Below, piece by piece: positions 38,901 through 50,900 of a stretch of DNA of 64,000 bases. A program made the position numbers and the translations under genes. Every line of letters starts with the position of its first letter. Position 1 is the first letter of the stretch. This DNA comes from Pycnopodia helianthoides. Taxonomy: Eukaryota; Echinodermata; Asteroidea; Forcipulatida; Asteriidae. The DNA is taken from contig CM063249.1 of NCBI GenBank assembly GCA_032158295.1, forward strand, positions 17,610,416 to 17,674,415. Direction: 5' to 3'. A model generated the notes under the pieces. The model worked only from the letters and a program-made list of their open reading frames with translations, had not been told where the DNA came from and did not search any database.

Positions 38901-41900
38901 AGAGAACGCTTTCAGATTGCCGTATCGATTCACCAAAACTTTACCGCTCCCGGCTGCCTCATAAGGTGAGCATGATTTCTTTTGTGTAATCAATTTGAGA
39001 GGAAACTGTAACATTGTTTTAAACCTTTGTTTTAAAGCACACTTGGTTGAAGGTTTTTTAAAATTTGTTTTTGACATTTAGAAGGACCTTCGATGTACAA
39101 TGCTAGGGCTAGGCCTGATACATTTTTTCTTGTAAGGGCAAGGTAGTTTTTCACCGATGTAAAAGGCATCTCTATAGGAGGACAATTTCAATTTGTATTG
39201 GATCATTTCAAGTGGCGCCGAAGCAATGAATTGGGGCATAAACTCAAATAGACTCAAAACTCATTTATTTGTTTAATCCGGCCATTTTGTTTTTTGCTTG
39301 TACTGTTTTTTGTATCTTTGTATCTTTGTCATTGCATTGTTTGTTTGTATGTGAATTGTAAAGCGCTCCGATCTTTGTGGGGCGCTATATAAATGCTTAC
39401 ATTATTATTATTATTATTATAAAAGCAATTGCCTCTTTGAAGTATCGGGCCTGCAAGTACTCGAGCATTGATTTAGACTCTCAGGCCTGGAATGACCCGA
39501 TGACCATGGCCTCTGTTGCCCTGGTCTTGGCCTTGGTGCCCCATTCGAAAGTTTCCCCTAAACTTTTCAGATTTTCTAATGGAAGTTCCCTTTGCAAAAT
39601 GAAAACGGCCTTGCCCTCTCAAAAATGAAATTCCAGGCCTGGTCACTCTGCTAGGTTCAGTTATAGAGGTCCAGTTTAGTTCACCTTGTCACAATGCTAC
39701 CCTGGGCAGCCCTAAGTGAAGGGAATTTTTCTCAGTAAAATAAAAGATACAACTTTTTTTTTAAAACGTCCTATTAGGCTCAACATTTTTTTCGCTCACC
39801 ACATTGCAGAACTCAACATCATTGAAAAATCACCAACTGGCCCTTGACCCCCAAAACACCGTGTCTACAGATTTCAGTGGTACAACTGAAATCTAAACGA
39901 ATGGAACAAATTCCGAAACGGAATTATTGAGTTTTGAAAATGGAAATGGCGCTCACCTCCCCACCCCCCCCCCTCCAAACAGCCATTTCATTGTCCCTGC
40001 AAAAGCGCTACGGAATGCGTCTTGAGGCTAGTTGTTGTTGGAGGCCTTATTGAGCCTACCCCGGGGTTTATTTTGTATCAACCTTGTAGACTCTCTCCGT
40101 TGCCGGCAGTGTTTATTTTCTTCTGATCTACCCACTCAGGGAGTCTCTGTTTTGTTTGGGACATGTAAATTAACTTGATCGGGTTTTTTTTTGCCTTCAG
40201 TGCCCATTATGCCTTCCTTAGATCACCTTACAGGTTTTACCTGACGCAGGAAGCTGGCCAGGGAGCCAGCCAGGTACTGGATAAATAAACAGGCAGAAAT
40301 AGTTTCTATAAATTAGGGTCCGAATATATGAAGGCCCTCCAATGATGTAAGCGTGGAGGCAGTGACACATGTGTGAATATGTTTGTGGGTACATGTTCAG
40401 CATGTGTTAATTAATGTAATGTAAGAAGAATAATAATACGAGATATTTATATAGCACATAATGCAGGAGCCTCTATGCACAACACAAATATAAAAACAAA
40501 CAAAACAATTGAAAATGAAATAAATAAAGCAATTGTTACAAAAATGAAGATTCAAACAAATGAGTCTTTAAATGTCCCTTAAAAAATCTAAAGAGAGTCA
40601 AGTTTGACGAATATGAAGGGGTTAGTTATTCCATAGCGAAGGTGCAATGAACTGGAAGGCTCTTTGAACATAGAATTTAGTGGAAAAAGTAGTTGGAGTC
40701 TGTCAGTAGTCGCCGAAACGGTCCCTTCCTGGGCCCAATTTCATAGAGCTGCTTTTTAAGCAGGAAAAAAATTGCATAAAAAATATACATCCACAGCAAT
40801 GGCAGGTCAGGAGGTCGCACGTTCAACCAAGTCCTGCTTTAGTAAAAAAAAAAATCAGTTTAAAGGCAAAGTATACTTTTAGTTTTTGGAACCTTTCGAT
40901 TGTTTTAATCCTGTATAAATGTAGATATATACAATAAAACTAACATGTGAAAATTTCATTTCAAAAGGTGGTAGCGTATTTTGAGATATCGCCAAAAATC
41001 TGGAGTGGTTATGTCCACGCATGAAGAATAATTCCTAATTGGAACACACAATCTGAGAAACATTTCTGACAGAAACGTTAGATTGAAATTTTGGGGGATA
41101 AAAATTTGTATCTTTTTCCATATCCACATTATTTTGAATCAAAATATTTCTCAAAATGCTTTATACTATCGAAAGTTGCTGTACTTCTTATGAAGTAAGT
41201 TTTTCTTGCCATAAATTTTAAGAGTGATTACCAATCGTATACCTTCCCTTTAACTTCCCAAAGAATAAATTTTATGCAATGTCATTTATAAAAAAGGCAA
41301 TAAAACATTCAGAGTTCTGAACAACAAAATGCCTGTTCAGGATGAACAAGAATGGTGTACGCATGAATGGTACGAGCTCCCTAAGGTATTGTGTTTTCCA
41401 TTTTTATGAAAAACAAATATACTCGTAAAAAATTATAGTAGAGGTATGTATGAACGTGTACTCTGCTGTATATATAACAATTACGGACAGTATAAATTGC
41501 ATTTCAAGTTTACTGCAGCGGAGAGGCTTGCGCTGGCAAACATCCTCCCAATTCACTCAAATGTCGCTCTGAATTTAGCCAAGCCGCTGCCTGACGGCTG
41601 AGACACACTGTGCTGGCCCGGCGAAGGTGGCAGTACCCACTGATACGGACCTTGTGTCCTCCACCACCACAACGCCAAAAAGGGGAAACAAGCCGCCCCG
41701 AAGCTGCCAGCACAAGTGCACGAGGGCCACTCACAGTCCTACCTGGGTGGAGACCCGATTTCCAGGGGCCGTCTTGGTGTGTGGCGCGGTGGCGAATGTC
41801 AAGACGCACCTTGTGTTTTGGACTTACAGTGAGTTGCTGGTGCACGCTCCCCTGCTGGTTCGGACGCTGCGTTGCGGAATGTTGTTTTTTTTTTCCTGGG

Positions 41901-44900
41901 AGGGAAGGAGTAACAAAAATATTGCTATTAAACATGTTAAATGAGTAACATTTTAAGGAAATACATAAAAGTGTATACGAAGGAACCTTGGAGTATGTTT
42001 GCCTTACCTTGTCTGTAATAATTTGCTGTAATTGTAGTTGTTTTTTGTATGAGTACACTGCTCAATTTTTTTTATTTATTTTTTTTTTATCAATTGATTT
42101 TGAAATGAAGATTTGGGAAAACAAGTATATATTTTGTTTAATTATTTTAACAAAAACAATTTTTTGAAATAATGTACTGTACAAACAATGTGAAAGTAAT
42201 TGTTTGGAGCTGGTAATTAATATTAACTTGTGTATGCGTTCTTCTTGTTGCCCCCCTGCCAAGAGTGTCTTTTAGCTTTGTTTGAGGCGAATTTGCATAT
42301 TTTTGTTAACGTTTTAATGCACCATGCGGATTTCTCCCAAGGAGTTGTCGAAGCTGGGGGCATTTTAGACCCAAATTTTGGAAGTTTGGCCAAAGCACAC
42401 TGAATTTGAAACGAGGTCTTCGGAATGTTTTCTACTTGGTGTTTTCTTGGTTTTTAAAGGCACTGGACACTATTGGTAATTACTCAAAGTAATTGTTAGC
42501 ATAAAAAACTTACTTGGTAACGAGCATCGGAGAGCTGTCGATAGTATAAAACATTGTGAGAAACGGCTCCCTCTGAAGTAACGTAGTTTTTGAGAAAGAA
42601 GTAATTTCTCGAATTGAGGTCTCGAAATCAAACATCTAAAAGCACACAACTTCGTGTGACAAGGGTGTTTTTTCTTCCATTATTATCTCGCAACTTCGAC
42701 GACCAATTGAGTTCAAATTTTCACAGGTTTGTTATTTTGTGCATATGTTGAGATACACCAAGTGAGAAGACTGATCTTTGACAGTTACCAAAGGTGTCCA
42801 TTGTCTTAAAAAGCCCTTAAAAAAACTGTGTAATCTGGAGCATTCTAAGAGAAAACTATCTTGATGAGTTAAACAAAAAATTAAAATAGCTTGTGCATGG
42901 GGAGAAACCTGCCATGTACATGTACATGTATCAACTTACAATGTACATTGATTATTATGTGTACAAACTACAAAGTACAATGTTCATAGTACCACTATAC
43001 AGTAGGAGATAGACATGTAGGCCAATGTTTTTCCCCATTTTATCATTGTAATGAGACGACCATCCAATATGCAGATTGTTTGAAAGGTCTCCGTTTGATA
43101 ACGACAACAAAGCGAGCATTTATATTTATCGAGGAATAGCTGTTGAGAGCCCAAACGAGGACAAATTATGTCAGTCATAATTTATGAGGAAGTTCCTTGT
43201 TATACATTTTGTATGACTCTTCATGTCAAAGGCCAGCAGTTTTAGTCGTAGAAACACAAACCATTTTTATTTTTAGAGTCGTTTTACACCCCCCCCACCC
43301 CCCCCCCCTTAGTTTAACCCCGCGGATGAATACGGTCGCCGTGTCGCAATGTGACGAGGCCTATGATTTAATCACAACCCGCCGGTCCGCTGATGATAAG
43401 ATACGTGTATCCGCACGGTTGATTCTTCCATGCCTCGATGTCGCCCGGAGGAGTTCCACCTAAAGGGGAAAAAAAAACCAGCGTGGCGTATTTTAAGTGA
43501 ATAAGTGCCATTTTGCAGCGCTGGCTATGTGCCCCCTCGGTAAACTGACAACTTCTTTTGTTCCTTCATTCCCTCTCCCAATTAGCCGTTCTGATCAGCC
43601 TGTCAACCGGAATTTAAACATATATCCCTCACAATGAAACCCTCTTTATAACAACCCAAAAGGCTATTAGATTTTTTATTGCGAATTTGATTGATTCCAG
43701 GGTTAGGGTATACTTTTTTTCCCTTCTTTTTCTCTCCTATTTCTGGAGGAATGCTTGTTCTTCTGTCAGTTCGATGTATGCTCTTTTCACGTCGTGTCCA
43801 ACTCACTCAGGCCATTAATTCCTCCTGATTCCAAATCCTGTTATCCTTAATAAGTGAACAACCGTTTCAATCAATCCTCACTTTGTACACAAACAAAATA
43901 ATCCAATTTCGCTGTTCCTCGGTGCACCTCCGTCCTCCTGTGCTTCCCTCGATCAATTCAAAACCTTCCAGAAACGAGCATTCTGTTTTTCCTCCCCCGT
44001 TCCCGCTCTCTCCGCTGCCTTTCAGTTTCACGGAGCACACACACACACTTAGTTATTTCCCAATTACCTTCGCCCGATTGTGCCAAATTGATACACTATA
44101 CTAGCCATGGGACATTCGGGAGTCAGAAGCACTATCTGGGACACCACAATATCTCGAAGGGGCCCTCCCACGATTGGTCGGAGTTGGTGGGCGGTCGGCC
44201 TCGGACGGGTCGAGGATAATTACCTGGTGCGAAGACATTGGCAGGTGCTCAGCCAAAGCACAGGGAGGGGGGAACCGGTGTCCTGCCGTCCACCAGCGGT
44301 GTGTCCCCTCACCTGACCAGCAAGGGGCAAATCTCATCCAATCAACACGTAATTTGCCACAGTTTCTGTTAACGTTCTTTTTTCCCTTTCAGAAACTATT
44401 ACATTATCTTAGTCATCGATACGCTGCTGCTCAAAGAATGTCAGCTCACTTTGCAAATATTTGTTATTGGCCCTCTCCGCTGATATAATCTTGTGTGCAT
44501 TTGCTTATTAAATTTGGGGAGATTGTAACAATGTTAGCGGACGCTTTGTGTGGCACTATTGTTTAACTGTGGACTCAACAAAACTTTGGAAGGCCTTACG
44601 TGTCATGATACTGAATGGTCTGAATACCTACCTCCTTTACTTGTTCTCTATAGCAACCCTTAATCTTTCCCATATCACGTTTGGCTGGTCTCAGATCATT
44701 CCTGGTTTGGCAGGAATTTTCTTGTGAAAATCTCTCTTTTCTTCAACACTTGGCTGTGTAATTCTGTAGACTGCGATCTGCAGACTTGAAAACAGTCTTT
44801 GAGAAAAAAAATGTTGTCAAACTTTTTTTATATATATTTTTTTTAGTACCTGTGGAAGTCACAAACAAATGTGACGCCCGATACCATATTTGGCTAATAA

Positions 44901-47900
44901 AAGTTGAGCATGGAAAACTGGGGTAATTTGTGTCAAAACTTGATACCTACTTTGTTTATAAAAAAAACTCTAGTTTTTATGATAGGGGTCTGTGAATCCT
45001 CAGAATTACAGCACCCCAGAGATTCAGGGTACTGGAGCAGAGATGAAAACCAGACCTGACTGGAATTAAATCAGGAACTTTTCTTGATTTTTGATATTAT
45101 CACCCCCTTGATAGAGTTTAAAGGAACATTACAGAATTGGTAAGAAAAAAACTTGTAAAATATACTTTTTGATCACAGATTTACATGAAACTTACACGGT
45201 CTAATGATGATGATAGTAGAAAACATCCCTTGAAATATTTCTGTCTGAAATGCCATATTTGATGAGAAATGAATAAACTAATTTTCCGATTGGAGTTTTA
45301 TCGCTCAGTGAGCGTTTTATTCATTTGTTGAATCTATATGATTTCATGCAAATGTGGTATCGGTTTTTCACTATTTTCTCGTGACCCAGATGACCGATCG
45401 ATCTCAAACTTCTACAGGTTTGTCAGTTTATGTATATGGTGGATTACATAAAGTGCTTACACTGCCAGCAACTGTTTTGTTAGCAAAAACCAATTCTGTA
45501 ATGTTCCTTTAATACAGGCAGTTTTCTTCCTTGAAAATAAGGACGGTTTTTAGGCACTTCAGGGTTTTCCTTTTTAAAAATATTTCATGGTCATTTTCAA
45601 TGTGTACTTAAAATCATCCGCAGCTGGTCCGCTGCTGGTTCGGTTTAACGAATTTAAGTCACATTTTTGAAAAAGCTTATTTGCCTGTATTCAAGAATGT
45701 CCACAGCTTGTTTTCACATCTGCGCTTGAATTTGTCAATAATGAGACATAACAACTGAAACTTAATTAACAGGAAAAGTTTGTTACTCTTACAATAAGAT
45801 TTTCAGCTCAAAGGGGGACCTTCCTTTTGTCCCCAGGACAAGTGAGTGTCATACCTCAGAGAAAGGTACCCTTTCATGTTTGTGTTGGCGCTAACAAATT
45901 ATCCCGATTGAAAATGAAGCAGCGGGCAAGCTCACTGCAAATTGAGTGGGGGGAGGTTTTCTTAGCGAGGCTTAACTTAACTACTCTGGCTAATTAATCC
46001 AATCAGGTTAATTAGCATATCAATCAGACGAGACCATAGAACCATGGGCGGGCTCTCTTTGCTGGCCAGGAGGATGGTTCTATGACAAAGTGGACAGCCC
46101 AGATTAAAAGGGCACAATGCAGTTGACTCTCCTTTCTCATTGAGGATGGGGGGGGGGGGGACATCTGAGAGGTAATTTCCTCTCAGGAAGTCAAGTTTTC
46201 TTTCAAGAGTAGGGATTTGTGGTGTACATTATGGCCGGAGAGTGGGAAATGAGAACGACTGATCAAAGGGCCTTCCGCTCCCGCCAGTAAACATTATTTG
46301 CATTTTGTAGAGGCAGATGGATTTGAGCATATATTTGTTCATCATGTAAAGGGAGGGCTGGGGATGACACGAAGCCCACGGTCTCTGTGTCGCCAAGGTT
46401 CGACCGGTCCGTGTGTATCCCTTTAGACACTCTGTTTCAGATTGACTTAGCTGGTGACAGTCACTGGGTGGGGTAGGGTAGGGTGGGTGGGTGGGAGAGC
46501 GGACATGTCCCCTCACTGGGAGAGTGGGGGGGGGGGAGCGGACTGGTCCCCTTCACTGGAGAGTGAGGGGAGCTGACTGGTCCCCTTCACCATTAAGAAA
46601 GGATGAAACAATGGGCCTGATGTTATGACTGAGTACCATCCCAATACTTTGATTGATGCTGTTATAATTACTGTCATCAAACAGGGATGAGAAATTTCAG
46701 GCTTTCATCGGAATTCAGTCGGTCATTTTTTTTTTTTTAAACGTTTGGCCGGTGGAGAGAAAGCCGTCATTTTGTTTTTCTCCAGGTAGAGCATAAATCC
46801 CGCTCGTTGATCTGATTCTTCTCCAGCGCTGAGGAGACTGTTTCATCATGGAGCGGCTTAAAAGTTTCCTGCTCAGCAAATATGAGTAGGATACCAATCA
46901 CAAATGGTACATGTGACATGGTACTTTGGTTGGTAATCTTATTCCGGGAAGCGTAACTTTGTTGTGGTGAGCAACTTTCTGTGAAAGTGGGCTCTGGATA
47001 CAAAAATCATACCCTTTTTGTCAGCATCGACGCCCACCCCCTAAATTAAATAATGATCGGACTTGGGGCTCAGTACATTTTTGTACACAAATTTTGTGAC
47101 AATTTTGGTTGATTTTGTTTTATATAGGATGCGAATTTCAAGACAGTTTTGTTTCTTGTAGTTTTTTGTTGTTGGCACTTCAAAACTCTTCCTCTTGACT
47201 TTTGACATTTTGTTGGGAGTGGAGTTTTATTTGGAGTTTGTATCAACTTAAAACTAACTTGATTAAATACATACACGTGTAGATTCTTTTAATCATACCC
47301 CAAAGTACATACAGCTGTTTTTCGGATTATACGGATCAGACTACATCATCATGTTCAAGCAAAGCTTAACTCCCCCTCATGTGGTTCTCAAGAATCCTTT
47401 GAAGTGGTCTTCCCCCATTGTCCGACAACCGACCAAGAACACTAATATAATACAGTTCAAGGCTTTGTAACAGTCGGCCAGCCCATCTTGACTGGGGTCA
47501 GACATCAAAAGGTGACCCTCTCTTGGAAGCCCCTGTAAAAAAAACAAAAAAAAAACAACACCCTTGTTTGTCCCTTGAGGAACCACGGACATCTTTTCAC
47601 ATCTTTTCGTGTTGACTCATCTCTACATGGATTATCTGATTAGCTTGTGTTATGGCTTTTTGTGGCTTTTTGTGGCCGACTCCACTAAGACAGCTTGTGT
47701 GTGTCAGCAGGCCGATGAGGATTCTTTTTTGGGGGGGGGGGGGTTGGAAATTTAAGCAGATGGTTAAATAGATGACGACATGGGTTTTCGGGAAGAGTAA
47801 ATTCCTGTTGATTTTCTGGTTGACCATAGAGGTAGAATACTACTAGGGCTCGCCTTAACACTAGCCTGGCGTACATTGTCTAGTAAAAAATGCTTTGGGC

Positions 47901-50900
47901 TAGTAAACACCACTTCTCAACTTGCCCTGTGGGCTGCTAAAAACTGTGCAACCTGCTCGTTTAAAATGCTCATTTCTTCCTTTTCAAATGTAAATAATTA
48001 ATATATAAAACACATCAGAACATTACATTTAAATATGGCAATTCCTGTTTATATCTGGGCTACTAGAGCTTCCTGGGGGCAAGTAAAATGTACAGTTTAC
48101 TGGCCCCGGCGGGCTACTTCACAAAAAGCTTAAGCGCAAGGCCTGACTACCCATCCAAAGCCCTCTAAATATTTCATTAAATAAGGTCAAGTTAAAAAAC
48201 AAAAAATAAAACAAAACAGTTGTTGTCCAGGTTATTTTTCAAAAAGAGGAGGATTAGGGCTTTTATTTTTATATTTCTTACCTTAGTATTTCTTCCAAGG
48301 AGGAAAGAACCAGACTAAATTTTTTCGCTGGCTTTTGAAGAACTTAGAAGTCTAAAACGTAGGTAGATTAAAATCAATCTTCGAAAGAATGGTGCCGAGA
48401 GGAAGTGAAAATGCATGACAAATTTGGTCTTTTTGGAGATAAAAATTATGGTAATTTTAGAAAAGGGTGCAACTTTAAAAAAAAAAAAGGGTGAGGGCGG
48501 GGACGATCAACTGTTTTTTGTTAACACTTGGCCTTACATGTAGGTGGTCTCCAAGGTTTTAGCCAGGATTTGGTAAAAGGGTGTCCAAATTTGCTGGAAA
48601 TTTAAAAAATGGGTGTCTGAATTGTTAAATTACAATACATTTACATGTAAATAACGGATAAAACAGGGTGTCCAAATTTTAAAACAGGGTGTCCAAAAGA
48701 CACCCAGACACCCCTCTGGCTAACGCTATGTGGTGGTCTCCTGAATTTCCTTCCTCCATGGTGTAACACTGAAAAACTACCGTTTGGGGTTTGTGTGGGA
48801 TTTTTGTGCATGTTGATATCAACTGGGCGAATGTTTGATTCCTGTTTTGGCAACGGCGAAATCAGGGGTCATTAACTGCTATTTTCTTGCCTAAATTTCA
48901 GACCAAATTTAGTTCTGTTGAGGACTGATTCGAACTTTTAATGCTGAGACTAATAATTTTTGGTTTCTCTCGATAGTAACTTTGGTTCTCGGCAAAAAAA
49001 AAGTCTTTGTTCTTTCATGGCAGTCAGAGGTGCCTTGGGTTCTTGCTACTAACCACTGTATTTTGTAATTAAGACATGCTTGGGCGATTGCCTGGTATTT
49101 CTTTCACCAGTAATAATATATGGTTCATGCCAAATTGTTGTAGCAAACGGACAGAAGCAAGGTGGTAGGCCTAATGGCTTCTTGGTTTTGATCCCAGCAG
49201 GGTCTTCCTCAAAGGCTGAAACAAATATGGATAATAACTCACTGATAGAGAAACTTTGCCCACCAAGGATTATCTTACACAAAAAGTGCCGGATGATAAT
49301 CACATTATTTGTTACACAGGGTAAAGTATTAGTTACCTACTGGCAAAAGAATAGCCACATAATTTTTCTCATGGCAAAACGTGGATGGAATTAACTCACT
49401 GGTAAGAGAAAAGCCACCGAGGGTCATTATAACATGATTTTCTGAAGGCACATGTAGCCCTCTGGTAAGAGAAAAGCCTGCGAGGGTCTCATAATATGGT
49501 TTTCCTAACGGTGCATAGAACCAAAGAACCCACTGGCGAGAGAACAGCCAGTGGGGATCCTCATAACATGACTTCCTGCCGGCCACATTTAATTGTTATG
49601 GATGAACTTGCGTCGAACAGGATCTCCATTGATGTGTGTATCCGTGGTTCAAAACTCAAAAGTCAGAATTGCTCATAAACTATTTTTTCTGAACGTTTCC
49701 CTTTTTGTGTTGTAAAGAAAATAATAATTCTTGCAATGATGAGTCATAAAGGCCTTGGTGTTTAGATACACTGGGAGTTTACGAGCTCACCCTTTTATCC
49801 TTCTCTGGATTGATTCACCATTTTTTATAATGTGGAGGCATTCAGACCACTTTCCAATTTCCACTTTCAGGGAATTGATGAATGTGGTCAATAGCTCCAT
49901 GGTTAGAAATACTGTCCTACTATAGTCCTGGAGTAGCCAGTTAAGCACTAACCACACAGTGCACAACATGTGTGTGTGTGGCTTCTTACAAAGACTTAAT
50001 AATAAGCCTGTGACATCACTTGTATATACACACAAAAAAAGAGCCACAGAGCCTGGACGTTCTGCAGGCACAAATTGTATACATCTCTGAGTTTAATTGA
50101 TTGCAAATACAATAACACATTTCAGCACAATTGGTTGTTTTGTCTAAACTAAAAAATGCATTAGCTTCAATTTGAATTTCATATCTGATTTATAAATTTC
50201 ACCAATCTTTCAGAGATGTACTTCTGTCTGAAATATTGTCAAAGTCAAAAAGAAATGGCAGTTGAAGAACCCCCAAATCAACCATTGCTTAAACTATTTC
50301 TGTGACGTCATTCTATTGTTCAAAGTGCAGATTATTTTTACGAATCTACACTTAACTGTAGATTCGTTACGAAATCTACGTAACGAATCTACAGTTGAGT
50401 GGATTCGTTACAAACTAAAGTTGAGTGGATTCGTTACAAACTAAAGTGAAATGCTCGATGGGAAAATGACTGTCTTGCCAAATTGAAAGGATAGCATGAT
50501 GTGCACCAAACACTGCTTTCAGGAAATAGTGTAAGTCAGACAATGACTCTAAAGTGTAGATTCGTGGACACAATGTACTCGCCTTCGGCTCGTATATTCA
50601 CCAATCTACACTTTCTCGTCCATTCTCCTTAACTTATTTCGATTGCCGTGACTTTTATAGTTATGATTATCATTTTAAATTGAATTTATCTACGGTCAGG
50701 AGTATTTTTTTCTCCGGATTTGAATACTTGAATATTACTAATATTTGTATCTGTACATGAAGGTGGGGGAGGGAGGGGTTCCTCTCTTTTTTTTGTGGGG
50801 GGGGGGGTAATTATAAGTTGCATTTTTGCCATTTTACATGTTATCATTTTACTGTGAATAATTTTGCTGTTCAGCTGGTCAGAGATGTTATTTTCATCCA

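Noticed and set aside
41510..42058. Minus-strand open frame of 182 codons
   Set aside because: No similarity I recognise to any family; a plus-strand frame overlaps it equally well. It may be old retroelement DNA but that cannot be supported.
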